Shown here: positions 22,446 through 34,632 of the stretch, piece by piece
Numbering within the stretch: position 1 is the first letter of the stretch
Layout: each line of letters starts with the position of its first letter
From: Euglena gracilis
Lineage: Eukaryota; Euglenida; Euglenophyceae; Euglenales
Assembly (NCBI GenBank): GCA_039621445.1
Contig: CP154956.1
Coordinates: 67,836,452-67,900,451, forward strand
Direction: 5' to 3'
DNA: 64,000 nt
The notes under the pieces: generated by a model
Databases searched by the model: none
Told to the model about the DNA's origin: nothing
Seen by the model: the letters and a program-made list of their open reading frames with translations, nothing else
Made by a program: the position numbers and the translations under genes

Positions 22446-23337
22446 CAGGGGGGGGGGTCCAGTCAAAATTTCCCAACCGTAATTTTTGAAAAACCAAGGG
22501 GGGGTCCAGCCAAAATTTCCCAACCGTATTTTTTGAACAACCAAGGGGGGTCCAGCCAAAATTTCCCAACCGTATTTTTTGAACAACCCAACGGGGGTCC
22601 AGCCAAAATTTACCAACCGTATTTTTTGAACAACCCAGGGAGGGGGTCCAGCCAATTTCCCAACCGTGCTTTTTGAATAACCCAGGGGGGGGTCCAGCCA
22701 AAATTTCCCAACCGTATTTTTTGAATAACCCGGGGGGCGGTCCAGCCAAAATTTCCCAACCGTATTTTTTGAACAACCCAGGGAGGGGGTCCAGCCAAAA
22801 TTTCCCAATCGTGTTTTTTGAACAAACCAGGGGGGGTCCAGCCCAAATTTCCCAACCGTACTTTTTGAACAACCCAGGGGGGGGGGTCCAGCCAAAATTT
22901 CCCAATCGTATTTTTTGAATAACCTGGGGGGGGGTCCAGCCAAAATTTCCCAACCATACTTTTTGAACAACACAGGGGGGGTCCAGCCCAAATTTCCCAA
23001 CCGTACTTTTTGAACAACCCAGGGGGGGGGGGCTCCAGCCAAAATTTCCCAACCGTATTTTTTGAACAACCCAGGGAGGGGGTCCAGCCAAAATTTCCCA
23101 ACTGTATTTTTTGAATAACCCGGGGGGGGTCTAGCCAAAATTTCCCAATCGTATTTTTTGAACAAACCAGGGGGGGTCCAGCCAAAATTTCCCAACCGTG
23201 CTTTTTGAATAACCCATGGGGGTCCAGCCCAAATTTCCTAACCGTACTTTTTGAACAACCCAGGGGGGGTCCAGCCAAAATTTCCCAATCGTATTTTTTG
23301 AATAACCCGGGGGGGGGGTCCAGCCAAAATTTCCCAA
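22446..23337 (-). repeat. Inverted minisatellite block in E2
   Basis: Units run in reverse orientation (GGGGTCCAGCCAAAATTTCCC AACCG). Rare variants let it be placed: the GGGAAATTGGCTGG deletion, the GGACCGCCCCCCGGG variant and the AAATTTGGGCTGG variant occur in mirror order to 21.16-22.05 kb. The block is thus an inverted duplicate with a ~400-bp spacer and could form a large cruciform. It ends abruptly at CCCAACGGTTGGGAAACT. Confidence 0.85.
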
Positions 23338-25299
23338 CGGTTGGGAAACTTTGGCTGGACCCCCCCTGGGTAATTCAAAAAATACGGTTCGGAAATTTTG
23401 GTTGGATCCCCCCCCTGGGTAGTGCAATAATTGCGGTTGGGAGATTTTGGTTGGACCCCCCCTTGGTTGTTCAAAAAATACGGTTGGGAAATTTTGGCTG
23501 GACCCCCTGGGTTATTCAAAAAATACGGTTGGGAAAATTTGGCTGGACCCCCCCTGGGTTGTTTAAAAAATACGGTTGGGAAATTTTGGCTGGACCCCCC
23601 TGGGTTATTCAAAAAATACGGTTCGTAAATTTTGGCTGTACCCCCCCCCCCATGGGTTGTTCAAAAATACGGTTGGGAAACTTTGGCTGGACCCCCCCCG
23701 TGTAATTCAAAAAATACGGTTGAGAAATTTTGGCTGGACCCCCCCCCTGGGTTATTCAAAAAATACGGTTGGGAAACTTTGGCTGGACCCCCCCTGGATT
23801 TTTCAAAAAGTACGATTGGGAAATTTTGGCTGGACCCCCCTTGGTTGTTCAAAAAATACGGTTGGGAAATTTTGGCTGGACCCCCGTTGGGTTGTTCAAA
23901 AAATACGGTTGGGAAATTTTGACTGGACCCCCCCCGGGTTGTTTAAAAAATACAGTTGGGAAATTTTGGCTGGACCCCCCTGGGTTATTCAAAAAATACG
24001 GTTCGTAAATTTTCGCTGTACCCCCCCCCCCGTGGGTTGTTCAAAAATACGGTTGGGAAACTTTGGCTGGACCCCCCCGGGTAATTCAAAAAATACGGTT
24101 CAGAAATTTTGGTTGGATCCCCCCCCTGGGTAGTGCAATAATTGCGGTTGGGAGATTTTGGTTGGACCCCCCCCTTTGTTGCTCAAAAAATACGGTTGGG
24201 AAATTTTGGCTGGACCCCCTGGGTTATTCAAAAAATACGGTTGGGAAAATTTGGCTGGCCCCCCCTGGGTTGTTTAAAAAATACGGTTGGGAAATTTTGG
24301 CTGGACCCCCCTGGGTTATTCAAAAAATACGGTTCGTAAATTTTGGCTGTACCCCCCCCCGTGGGTTGTTCAAAAATACGGTTGGGAAACTTTGGCTGGA
24401 CCCCCCCCCGTGTAATTCAAAAAATACGGTTGGGAAATTTTGGCTGGTCCCCCCCCTGGGTTCTTCAAAAAATACGGTTGGGAAACTTTGGCTGGACCCC
24501 CCCTGGATTTTTCAAAAAATACGTTTGGGAAATTTTGGCTGGACCCCCCTTGGTTGTTCAAAAAATACGGTTGGAAAGTTTTGGCTGGACCCCCCTTGGT
24601 TATTCAAAAAATACGGTTGGGAAATTTTGGCTGGACCCCCCTGGGTTATTCAAAAAATACGGTTCGTAAATTTTGGCTGTACCCCCCCCCGTGGGTTGTT
24701 CAAAAATACGGTTGGGAAACTTTGGCTGGACCCCCCCCCGTGTAATTCAAAAAATACGGTTGGGAAATTTTGGCTGGTCCCCCCCCTGGGTTCTTCAAAA
24801 AATACGGTTGGGAAACTTTGGCTGGACCCCCCCTGGATTTTTCAAAAAATACGTTTGGGAAATTTTGGCTGGACCCCCCTTGGTTGTTCAAAAAATACGG
24901 TTGGAAAGTTTTGGCTGGACCCCCCTTGGTTATTCAAAAAATACGGTTGGGAAATTTTGGCTGGACCCCCCTGGGTTGTTCAAAAATACGGTTGGGAAAT
25001 TTTGGCTGGACCCCCCCCTGAGTTGTTCAAAAAATACGGTTGGGAAAATTTGGCTGGACCCCCCTGGGTTGTTCAAAAGTTACGGTTGGGAAATTTTGGC
25101 CGGCCCCCCCCGGGGTTTTTTTCCTTCAGAATTGCCGTTGGGAAAAGTTACGGACCCCTGTGTTTTTCAAAGAAACAATTGTAAATTTTGGCCGGACCCG
25201 CTTGGGTGTTTTTTGGAACACGGTTGGGAAATTTTAGGAACCACCCTGGGTTTTTTCAGAATCACGGTTGGGACCCCCTTTGGGCTGTATTACAAATGG

Positions 25300-26857
25300 G
25301 GGGGGGGGGGCGTTGGCACTTTCAGGTTGTTGTTCGGTTGTCTTTTGCAGTTATTTTCTTGGTTCCGCAGGTTCAACTGAGCAATTGTTGATGGAGCACT
25401 GCGCATGCAGCGATTGTGTTTGTATCATGTTTGTTTCATATTTTCTTTTTTTTGCTTTTTTTGTCTCTCCACGTGCCAGTTCAAAAAACAAACAGGAGCA
25501 AAACAAACTTTTTCACTCCTCTTGGATTTGTGATGAATTTTATTTTTACTTGCACAAGATCAGACGTTGTTGAATACTATCCTTTGGCTTTTTTTCAGAA
25601 TTATGGTGAATAAGTTCGCATCAAAAATTTCAGGATGTCGAGAGTCACTTGAGGGACCTACTGTCCCGTGCCGTCAGCAATAAACCTTGGAAATCGGTCA
25701 GAACAAAAGGTTCCAAGAAGCACGGTTTTTGTGCCCAGCCACCGGCTGAAAAAAACAGGCTTTTTTTTGAACTCGCCGCCCAAATCCTCCCAAAAGACAC
25801 CAGAAGTTTTGGTTGACCAAATTTTCAAAAAGGACAGTGCCATGGGAAATTCACGGGGCCATCCGCAGCGGACTTGGGGAAAAGTGAATGCCTTGTTGAA
25901 TAATTTCCCCTCCGAAAAAAAAAACTACGCCGGGAAGTCTTCCGCACCTTCACCGAAGGGACGGCCGGAATTTCCAACCGAGGACCTTCCAAATTTTTTT
26001 TTGCGGTACCACAAAACGGGACAGCGAAATTCACACCGTATACCCGCCAAAGAGCGCACGGGTGCCAATGTCGTGCAGCTTAGCGTAATTTGGAGCGAAA
26101 AAAAGGCTCTTGGCCAGGCATGCCGCAGGTCGGCCAGCATTGGCCGATTGCACAGATTTCGGGCGACAACGGGTTGAAGTATCCCGTCAGATGCACCATG
26201 CTAAACACCTGTTACCCAGTTTTTTTTACTTCGAACAGATCAGACAAGAACTGGACCTGACGATCTGCCGGTTCCCGGTGACATCACCGGGGACCTGCTC
26301 CCTCCCTGGAGGGGGATCCCTCCCGAGGGAACTCCCTCGGAGAAAGCCGAAAAGGGAGGAAGGGACACCGAGAGCGGAGCACAAAGACATTGCGCGGCCA
26401 TGCCTTGCATGGTTTGATTTTTTGGTCAAAGTAGCCCCTCAAGGTTCCGTAAATGGGTTACGCCATGGTTCCGCCCCCAGTTTTGTTTTCCACCCCACCA
26501 ACAGAGCAACGCTTGGGACGGGATGGTTTTCTCTGAGACCTGTGTCCGCTCAAACACGATTTTGGTCTGGTATATTGTTTTCTTTGGCGCCGAACCGCAG
26601 AAAGAAGTTGCACGCCAAGGGCCGGCAAAAAAATAAGCTGCCATTCTGCGGTTTTGTGGAAAAACAAAACGCAAACTGTTTTGCCCTTTGCTCCACACTT
26701 TGGCATGTATGGTTCTGTCTTTGGTGCTGGTGTGCACCTTATGGCACTTTGGGAAGGCCTCATAAACTCTTAAGAAAATCGTTTGCATCCGCCGTTTTGG
26801 TTTTTTTCCAGTTTCTGGGCCAATCTATTGTAAGTGCAATAAATTCTGCCACGCTTG
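25300..26857 (+). other. E2 right arm
   Basis: Copy of the E1 right arm, including the acceptor-like TTGGTTCCGCAGG tract and the open stretches ending in GQACRRSASIGRLHRFRA (near 26165). It lacks the ~155-bp segment present in E1. No recognised protein domain. Confidence 0.5.
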
Positions 26858-26892
26858 GGCCCGTGCGTGAGCACGGGCCGGGCCAGGGCTTG
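26858..26892 (+). other. Helitron-like 3' terminus of E2
   Basis: Hairpin GGCCCGTGC-GTGA-GCACGGGCC at 26858-26879, 13 bases GGGCCAGGGCTTG, then TCTATCTTATAACC at 26893. The following element differs from E1/E2 just after TCTAT, which locates the boundary at GCTTG/TCTAT. Confidence 0.78.
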
Positions 26893-27118
26893 TCTATCTT
26901 ATAACCGGCGTTAGCACAGCCCCGTTGCGCGATTCGCAACCGTAGGCCAGGAAAAGCGCCTAAACCCAAACTGCCGGGACCCGGTGAGGGTGGGGTTGGG
27001 ACCGCCGGGGGATCGGGTACCCCCTCGGTGTCGGCGAAATCGCACCTCGCCGGGAATCCGGAGATAAAGGTCCCGGAATTGTACAACCTGATTCCTAATT
27101 TCCGCCTCCCAGAAAGAT
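26893..27118 (+). promoter_or_regulatory. E3 5' head with hairpin
   Basis: GC-rich left tip. A perfect 6-bp stem GTTGCG / CGCAAC with loop CGATT lies at 26924-26940, about 30 nt from the start. GAATCCGGAGATAAAGG and GATTCCTAATTTCCG near 27053-27105 parallel the TCCTAATT block in the other heads. A promoter for the downstream gene may lie here or just beyond, but no TATA box is convincing. Confidence 0.4.
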
Positions 27119-27119
27119 T

Positions 27120-27515
27120 TTGATGCCAGTGAAAGAGAAGAAGCAGAGGAAGGGCAAAGAACGAAGCGACGCCTACAGAGTTCATTATGCCGTTCCGGAC
27201 AGTCCACCTGGTATGAGTTCGTTTTGCATTCATGGAACATTCCGTGTGCCTGCACAGTGTCCCAAGACAGCGATTCTTCGACTGTGTCCACACCACGGCG
27301 TTCTGAACGGCTGTCGTCAGCGTACGCTGTTGGTTCGTCGCCCGAATATCCGTCCCGAACAGGAACACCACGGCGTTCCACCGACACTGCCAGTATGCCA
27401 GTCGCTGGGTACATATGTGCAACTGCTCAGATTGCCAGCTCAGATTGCGTATGGTTTGTTGCAGCTGCTGGGATTGGTTCAGATGCCGATGGGTGTGGGT
27501 TTCGTGACGTTCTGA
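27120..27515 (+). CDS. Candidate leader exons of the E3 gene
   Basis: Two overlapping frames look coding-like. One begins at ATG 27122 with a basic start (MPVKEKKQRKGKERSDAYR). The other, from 27224, is Ser/Thr/Pro/Arg-rich (STVSTPRRSERLSSAYAVG, then PSRTGTPRRSTD). Helitron proteins often have poorly conserved, disordered N-termini of this kind. No domain is recognisable and exon limits are uncertain. They may instead be a captured fragment. Confidence 0.3.
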   Translation: MMPVKEKKQRKGKERSDAYRVHYAVPDSPPGMSSFCIHGTFRVPAQCPKTAILRLCPHHGVLNGCRQRTLLVRRPNIRPEQEHHGVPPTLPVCQSLGTYVQLLRLPAQIAYGLLQLLGLVQMPMGVGFVTF

Positions 27516-27517
27516 CG

Positions 27518-27785
27518 TTGGTGCAGGCATTTGGTTCAGATGCCGGGACAGCATTCAAAGCATGCTGCTGCATGCTGTTCTGTTTGGCATTTTCTGTTAG
27601 TTGGCATCTGGGAATTCTGGTTAGGGTTGGTCTGATTGATTTCGTGACGTTCTGACGTTCGTGCATGCATTCGGTTCAGATACCGGGACAGCATTCAAAG
27701 CATGCTGCTGCATGCTGTTCTGTTTGGCATTTTCTGTTAGTTGGCATCTGGGAATTCTGGTTAGGGTTGGTTTGATTCCTGTCGT
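27518..27785 (+). repeat. ~146-bp tandem duplication
   Basis: GGTTCAGAT.CCGGGACAGCATTCAAAGC through TTCTGGTTAGGGTTGGT occurs at about 27533-27634 and again at about 27674-27772 with very few differences. Both copies also contain TTTCTGTTAGTTGGCATCTGG. The duplicated frame encodes FKACCCMLFCLAFSVSWHLG twice. It has no recognised function. Confidence 0.85.
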
Positions 27786-27803
27786 GGTTGCGTATGCTGT
27801 GGC

Positions 27804-27995
27804 GTGTTTGCAGCGAGTGAAGCAGCCTCTCCAACATCAGCATCATCGAGAATGCCTGGTGCCTCTCCAACATCAGCATCGAGAAGGCCTGGTGGTGTGG
27901 CACCATGTGCCACATGTGTGTGGTCTGTTGTCGCCACAACTGCCGCCACAACTGGCCAGTTCAGGGTGTTTGGATCCTTTTGTTGCTGTCATTGA
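27804..27995 (+). CDS. Ser/Ala/Pro-rich coding-like block
   Basis: One open frame reads SEAASPTSASSRMPGASPTS and then SRRPGGVAPC, with an internal 24-27-bp repetition (CCTCTCCAACATCAGCATC twice). The composition suits a disordered protein segment, perhaps an N-terminal exon of the E3 gene. It could equally be chance. Confidence 0.25.
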   Translation: MFAASEAASPTSASSRMPGASPTSASRRPGGVAPCATCVWSVVATTAATTGQFRVFGSFCCCH

Positions 27996-28039
27996 CCAGT
28001 TACAGCGATTGGGTTTGTTGCAAGTTTCGTTTGGTTCGA

Positions 28040-30700
28040 CAGCCTGCACTTTTTGGGGGGGCTGCCCAGCTGAAAATTTAGCATCCGTACTTTTTTTGGG
28101 GGCACTCCCCCCCCCCCGGAATATTTGGGCTGTACTTTTTTGGGGCTAATCCTGACAATTTAGGGGCACAATCCTTTTTGGGGCAGCCAGCCCCGAAGTA
28201 TTTGAGCCACGCCCCACAATTTTTTTTTGGGCAGCCCCCCAAATTTTGCACCACAATCTGTTCTGCCGCAGAATTTTGGATCACGGGCCGTACCTTACTT
28301 GGCGTTGCCCAAATAACGTTTACGGTTTGACTTCTGATCTTTTCATGACTGTTGCCTCCCGCATATTTCAAGGGGTCACCACATTCACTGCGCCAGCTTT
28401 GTTCGTCTTCTTCAAGAAGCGGAGCGGATCGTCAAGGATTTCTTTCTACAACAATTTTTTTGTTGTTCCATTCCTGGCCACTTTTTTGTCTTCGCTTAAG
28501 AATTGGCCGGAAAACAGGCAAATTTCTCACCAAGGGGGAAAAGAAGAACAGTCGGCAGACAAAAATCTGACCATTGAACTGGGGGGGGGAAAGGGGGATC
28601 ACCAACAAAGAAACAGTTTTGGCATCAGGTGAAAAAAAACCGGGAGACCAAACAACCAAATTGCAGGCCAGTCAAGCAGGGGGAGGGCGAGAGGGGCCGG
28701 AACGAAAATTTCGGCACGCCAAACAGGGCGGACCTGAAGGACAAAATTCCGGCCAGTCAACCAGAAAAAAAAGGGTCCCGCAAGGAAAATTCACCCAAAA
28801 ACCCACAAAAAACCGGGCCCTGAAGCCAAGGCAACCAAGCACACACGCCGTCGGGGAAAATTCCGGCACACCAACAACGGGCAAAACAGCGGGGGGGGGC
28901 TGAAACCAAAAATTCCGGCACCCAAACGAGGGAAAGGAAAGCCGCCCAAATTGCGGCCCCCCGACGACAAAAAAAAACGGGCGGGGGGCCCTTCAGCGAA
29001 ATATCCGGCCAGCGAACGAGAGAAAAGGGGGGGTAAAGAGTCAAAATTCCGGCACACCAACGGGGGGTTAAAAAAAACCCTTTGGCTGCAGGGGGGCCCT
29101 GCGGTCAAATTCACGCCCTGTGAACCACAAAAAAAGGGGGGCAACCCCTCAGCGAAAATTTCGCCCCAAGGGAAAGGAAAAAAAAACAAAAAATCACGAA
29201 CTGAAAGGGCGGGGAAACCCCCTTGCCTCAATTCTACCACCAAACCCGAATTTCACAATGAATTTCGCAAAAGCAAATCAACAATCATCAAAAAAAAAAG
29301 AGCACCATCAAGACACAAGGACAGAGTAAATCAACTCCAACTGAGCCACGCATCGAAATACGAAAACCTAAACTCAACACTTCCACCTGTGCAGCTGAGC
29401 AAGTGGGCAGCCAGGGAACAAAACACACAACTTTATGTACGAATGATGCCGTTTGACCTGTGCGCTTGGAGATCAGCTCGATTGTGTTCAGGCCCTGTGA
29501 CACAAAGGCAAAACAAACAAACGTTTTTTTTTTTTGAAAATGGTGGGGAGAAAATCAAAAAAAAGAATTGAAAGCGTTTGGTAAAAGATATTTCTCCTTC
29601 AACACAACAACTCCGTGATTCACTTTAAAATCAGGAAATCGCAAAAAGCAAAACAAAACAAACAGCAGAAATTAATCAATCAATAAATCACCAATCAATC
29701 AGGAAAAAAAATCACACGGGAGAAAAAGCAACTCCCCAACCCAAAAAGAGCAATTTTAGAGCAATTTTAGAGGACTTTGGTGAAAATAGAAAGAGACAGT
29801 GCAAATGAATACTTCAAGCATTTTGCAAAGACCCATTTTTCAATTGCTTTTCAGGCATTCCAGCATCCCGGCCGACCGACTTGGGAACACCCCCACCTGT
29901 TCGCCGAAAGCTGTTTACGAATGGTATCTGCGAAAAATTTATAACCACTTTCGCATTTTTATTTTTCAGATCCCTCAGGCGCGTCATCTTCAACAAACAT
30001 CATTTTGGGAGCAACATCAACAATGATGCTGCCACCAATGGCCCCGATGCCACCCCCGATGGCCCCGCTGCTGCCACCAATGGCCCCTATGCTGCCACCA
30101 CCCAGTATGAAGTAATTTGCCAACATTCATTCTCAACTGTGTTTTGGCAGGTCCCAACGCAGTTGCGTTTTCAACAGAGAGTACCCCAATGTCCCAGAGG
30201 CACAACATTTTTCACACCATTTTGTTGGCGCTTTGAGGAAGAGAAATTATGGGAAATTTGCAACTGCTTTGATTGGTGATGGATGGGATTCAGGGGAAAT
30301 TTTTTCTTAAAAAAACCACACAATGCATGATGGGGTAAAACTCCTTGATGCTATTTTTCGCCCGAAATCCCAGCCCGGGGGGGGGGTGTTATTTAAGGGG
30401 TGCAATTGGGGTCCCCAAAATTTTGTCAGAAATTTTGCCCAGAAAACATCTGCGTCATCACCCTGAAAATGGGGGGGATTGTTTGGGGGGGGATTATTTT
30501 GGGGGACGGTTTGCAATTGGCAATGAGAGATGTTGTGTTGGAGACTCTTTGGCGCTGTGTTCACAATTGCTATTTATGGCTGCCCCCCTTGGTTATCAAG
30601 CATTGATGTTCCCCATGACGCCTGGTGTGTTGTAGGTGTTTGTTTTTCAGAAACAACAACATATGTGTTTCAGCAATGAACACTTACGGTGTCACTTAAA
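28040..30700. other. Repeat-rich leader of E3, no clear gene
   Basis: 28050-28270 holds GGGGCAGCCCCCCAAAATTT-type units. 28640-29240 is a degenerate minisatellite with AAATTCCGGC.C.CCAAACG.G and G-runs. 29660-29720 has short AATCAATC runs. 30010-30110 encodes a Gly/Pro/Ala repeat (TNGPDATPDGPAAATNGP) from GATGCCACC-type units. Possible acceptor tracts (TTTGTTTTTCAG near 30650) occur, but no block matches Helitron N-terminal sequence until about 31.2 kb. Confidence 0.4.
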
Positions 30701-30719
30701 TCACAATTTTTTTTGCCAC

Positions 30720-30900
30720 AGATGTGGGGCTTCCGGCGCCGTCTCCAGTTCCACATCTTGAACAAAACACATTGCCATCCCCAATGGAAGCTTCAGGGAC
30801 TGCAAATGTGCTTTTCACTGAAGAAGAAAGGCAAAGCATGTCATCCCGGCCAAGAAGAACAAGAAGAAGGCGTGAGAAATGGGCTGTTTTTCAAAAATAG
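30720..30900 (+). CDS. Candidate exon before the RepHel core
   Basis: After TTTTTTTTGCCACAG the frame from 30722 reads DVGLPAPSPVPHLEQNT, then FTEEERQSMSSRPRRTRRRR and a stop at 30897. An acidic patch followed by a run of arginines is typical of nuclear leader segments in transposase genes. No donor was pinned down. Confidence 0.35.
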
Positions 30901-31200
30901 TTTTCCCAATAGACACTTTCAGGAACCCCTGAGCAATGCTTTCCAAGTTTTCGGTTGCTGAAAATGACAGCGATGGGTATTTTCTGAAAATGACCCTTTT
31001 TAAATATAAAATATGACGCCCCCCCCCCCCCGTCCAACCAGGTTCCCACAACCACCGACGGGGGGGGACATACAATCGATGGGGTGATAGCAGGGCAAGG
31101 GGGTGATGGTTATGAAGCAGACAAACAATGCTTTGTATCCATTAAAAAAAAATTGGAATATCAGCCTGAGACTGATCCTGCTGTGGTTGAACAAGCAAGA

Positions 31201-31491
31201 GTTCGACGTTCCAGGGGCAGCAGTTCGGCTTCGTACCGAACGTTGCCTGGAGACAGTTTGGAACATGTCGCTGTTTCAAACGTGGGGACTATTGGTGATG
31301 TCCATTGTGGACATTGTGGGGCAAAGCAATGGCGCGGAGAACCCAATGGTTTGTGTTGCCGTGATGGAAAAGTTCTGCTACCACTGATGGATCCACCCCC
31401 AGCTCCACTACGTGCACTCTGGGCTGAAGACACGCCGAGAGGGCGAGCATTTCGCAAGAAAGCAAGACCCTACAACAGTGCACTCCCCAGG
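31201..31491 (+). CDS. RepHel block: N-terminal Cys motif
   Basis: Reads GDVHCGHCGAKQWRGE, then CCRDGKVLLPLMDPPPAPL and FRKKARPYNSAL. This matches the start of the conserved Helitron protein (C..CGA..W.GE, CC..GKV.LP, F....R.YN..L). The block ends at a plausible donor, AGG/GTACAC, at 31491/31492. Confidence 0.85.
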
Positions 31492-34400
31492 GTACACCGA
31501 AATTTTGTTTCATCCAAGCACTGCGCATTGAATGATGCATTGAATGACGAATGAATGATGAATTTTTGAACCGAAAACAATCAAGATCTAAATGGTTTTT
31601 TCCCAGGAGCAAGACCCTACAACAGTGCACTCCCCAGGGTACCCCGAAATTTTGTTTCATCCAAGCACTGCGCATTGAATGATGCAATGAATGATGAATG
31701 AATGATGAATTTTTCAACCGAAAACAATCAAGATTTAAATGGTTTTTTCCCAGGAAAAAAATTAATTGTGCGCTTCCCCCTCCAAAAACTGTTGCGTGTA
31801 ACCTGCTGCCAAACTTGGCTTCTTTGGCAGCAAACATTGAGAAGCCATTTCCTGATGGAGTCCAGGCCTTTCGTATAAATGGCCTGGTTCACTTCAGAAT
31901 GGGCAGCATCTTCCCCCCTCCAGGCGTGCCTCCTGCCTGTGCCCAACTGTACATCTTGGACAACCACGTTCAAACCAGGGTGTTTTTCCGTTTTATTTTT
32001 TCTGTTTTATGGTTCTTTTATTTATTACATCACATTTTTTTTCATTCCACGAAACTTACTGCTGCTTTGCATTTTTGGGAATCAACCCTCTCCTCACCCA
32101 TTGAAAAAAATATCAGGATTCACATCATTGGAGGCTCACGGAACAGCCTGGAGCAGGCAAAAAATTGTAAAAAATATCAATCAAACATGCTGTCCAGTTT
32201 CAAACCAAATGCGACAACGGAATTCAAAAATCCATACCATGTTTTGTCAAACCTCTCCCTCCCTGTTTAACAGCTGAAAAAAAAGCCATCCTGACGCGGA
32301 ATGCAGCCCGACGCCTTTTGCCTTTTGGTGAAGACCTGGATGCGGATCTTTTGGACGCTTTGGCGAGAATGCTGTCAAGGGTCAACCCGTTTGTGCATTC
32401 AGGCTGTTTAACCTCATTGAAAATTTAACATTATTGAAGTTGTCAAGGTTCTGGGGGGTGCCCTCCTGGGGGAGGGGGTCCAAATTTTACTGGATCAGTT
32501 TCAAAACTCGGAAAATGCACTTTTGAAAAGGGATGTTTGGTGAGGAAGGTTTGTTTAGACAGCCTGTGGTCATCTGGTGCAACATGCTGCAGAGCATAAC
32601 GCACCGAATTTGGTTCTTCGGATCACTGGTCGATCCACACAAGATCGCCGTCGATACAACCGACCCATGCAGGGAATTTCTGAAGGGGGTCCAGCGGTCC
32701 AGTCGGTCAGTGGAAAGCAAAAGTGCTCTCTCTGCACCTTACCCCATTTGGGCACCAGCCCTGTCATCTGCTAGGCTGAACTCGGCTGCTGTGTTCTTTG
32801 AAAAAAGCTTTTTGTGCTTTGTGCTGAAATCAGTTTTGTTAGCCCGCGAAAAATTTATTCCCCCCTTGGGGGGGCATGCGCAAAAAAAAAACTGTTGTTT
32901 GGCTGGCTGCCCCAACAGGGCAATGACTTCGGCTTAAATAATTCCCTGGGCACACTGCACAAGAAATCGGTGCATTTATTCCAGATGTGGAGGCGGAGAC
33001 CATACCGTTGTTTCTTTCCCATTTCATTTTTTTCAAATTCAACTTCACCTTGACTATTAAAACAATAGCTTTCAATACAGGAAAAAAACAATGCGTCATT
33101 TTAAGTGGGCAATGTTTCATTACAGCTCGAAATTCGGAAATCAATTTCCTTAAAATGATTGCTCAAAAGCCACTCAAAACAATGGCATGGTGGAGACCAG
33201 TCGTGTCCCCCGTGCAATTGTGGTGTACGTTCGTGGTCGTGAACGTCAACTAAAATACATCAACGAGTTCAATGCAGCATATTATCAGGGCGTTCCATTT
33301 TTGCCTGTGACCCCCCCCCCCAGTGTGTTCCTTCACCTTCGGCCAAATTAGGTTGATAATTGGTAAAACTTCTTTTCACCAACCCAGGCAGGCCGGAATT
33401 GGATTCCGGTGGCTGTTTATGCAGGCAAATTCCCCCCTGACGATGCCGTTTTCGGGTCCCCGCTGCCTTCCGTGCCAGGGGTGTGTTAGAGCACCACCCA
33501 CTCCAAAACCCTCAAAACCCCAGGAGGTGAAATTCGACATACCCCACCCCCTGCATGTCCCCTGCGTGTCGGGAGTGCAATTGCTGATTGAAATTGTTCC
33601 TTTCAGGGGGTTGACATTCTCTGTTTTTGGGTGGTTTGTGTTGGAATGGTAGACCAAGCCCTCTCCTATAAATCTAAATGACGCCATGCCCAAGATCCGC
33701 TGCATTTCGTTCGTTCTGCTTTTCCCCCGTGGTGAATTGGGATGGACACAAGGAATTCATGAACGGAGTGCAGCAGTTCCAAACATGCAACCTCCACGTT
33801 AACAGGCATTCCTGCAGATCCTGAAATGAAGATCATTCAGTGTAACTAACTAGCCAATCCCAGGCCAAAGGGGGTAATTTAAATGCATGCTTGGGAACAG
33901 CAACAGAGGAAAGGGGCAACACACTTAATATGCGCAGCAACTTTCAGCCACTTCTGGATGCTGTCCACAGACACCTGTGAAAAAGGAAAATTGCAAATTC
34001 CTGTGGGGTGGCTTTGTGGGGTGCTTTTTTGCTCAATTGTTTTGAGCAGTTGCGTGCAGCCGGATGCAATTACTTTGGATGATCTGCAGCCTGTTGAAAT
34101 TGATGATGCTGCACGTGCAGAACAAGGCACAATTTCCCCCCGTGATTTCATGGCGTTTTACCTCATGCAGCGTGAGCAGGTGTTCGTCTTTCTTGCTGAC
34201 ATAATTCCAAGCAATGAAATGCACTCCCCCAAAATAAAATTAATTCGTCATTCCCCGAATTTGCAGGTTTTCATGCATTGCTTCCTAAATTTGATTATTT
34301 AACTTCCAAATCATCTGTGCTTCGTCAAGGCATCAACATAAGCGTTCATTATTAGAACACATCTGTCGTTGATGTGCGGAAAAGTTATTTACAATTGGCG

Positions 34401-34601
34401 GAAGCACTTTACGAAGAATGGATTGTTGTGCAATGGGCCAAAGTTGAAGCATACAAACTGCAGTGGTTACGTTTCCACCAACCAGAAATTCGGGCGGAGT
34501 GTTATCGGCCAGATCCTTGCATACGTAAATCCCCCCGGGGTTTTTATAATTGTATTTACCATTGTTATTATCATTATCATTGTTATTATTATTATTATTA
34601 T

Positions 34602-34632
<31 letters not shown>

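Larger units (their letters stand above)
18390..25290. repeat. Minisatellite array of E2
   Basis: Same family as in E1. The left part (18390-19490) is the divergent long form with TTTTTTCAGAATTAC. From about 19690 the short ~47-bp form dominates, and long-form units return near 25090-25290. A 330-bp block repeats at 24343 and 24673. The ORF spanning 19848-22676 is open only because the repeat lacks stops; it even runs through a MITE and into an inverted block, so it is not a gene. Confidence 0.93.
16688..26892 (+). mobile_element. E2: non-autonomous Helitron-like element, 10.2 kb
   Basis: Sister of E1 with the same head, microsatellite, shared exon-like segment, minisatellite and right arm, abutting E1 without intervening DNA. 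It ends with hairpin 26858-26879 and GCTTG at 26892. It lacks the nested TIR element of E1 and instead carries a 296-bp MITE and inverted minisatellite blocks. It encodes no transposase. Confidence 0.75.

Noticed and set aside
19848-22676. 942-codon open frame
   Set aside because: It is the minisatellite read through successive frames, and it continues through a MITE and into an inverted block. Openness reflects lack of stop codons in the unit, not coding.
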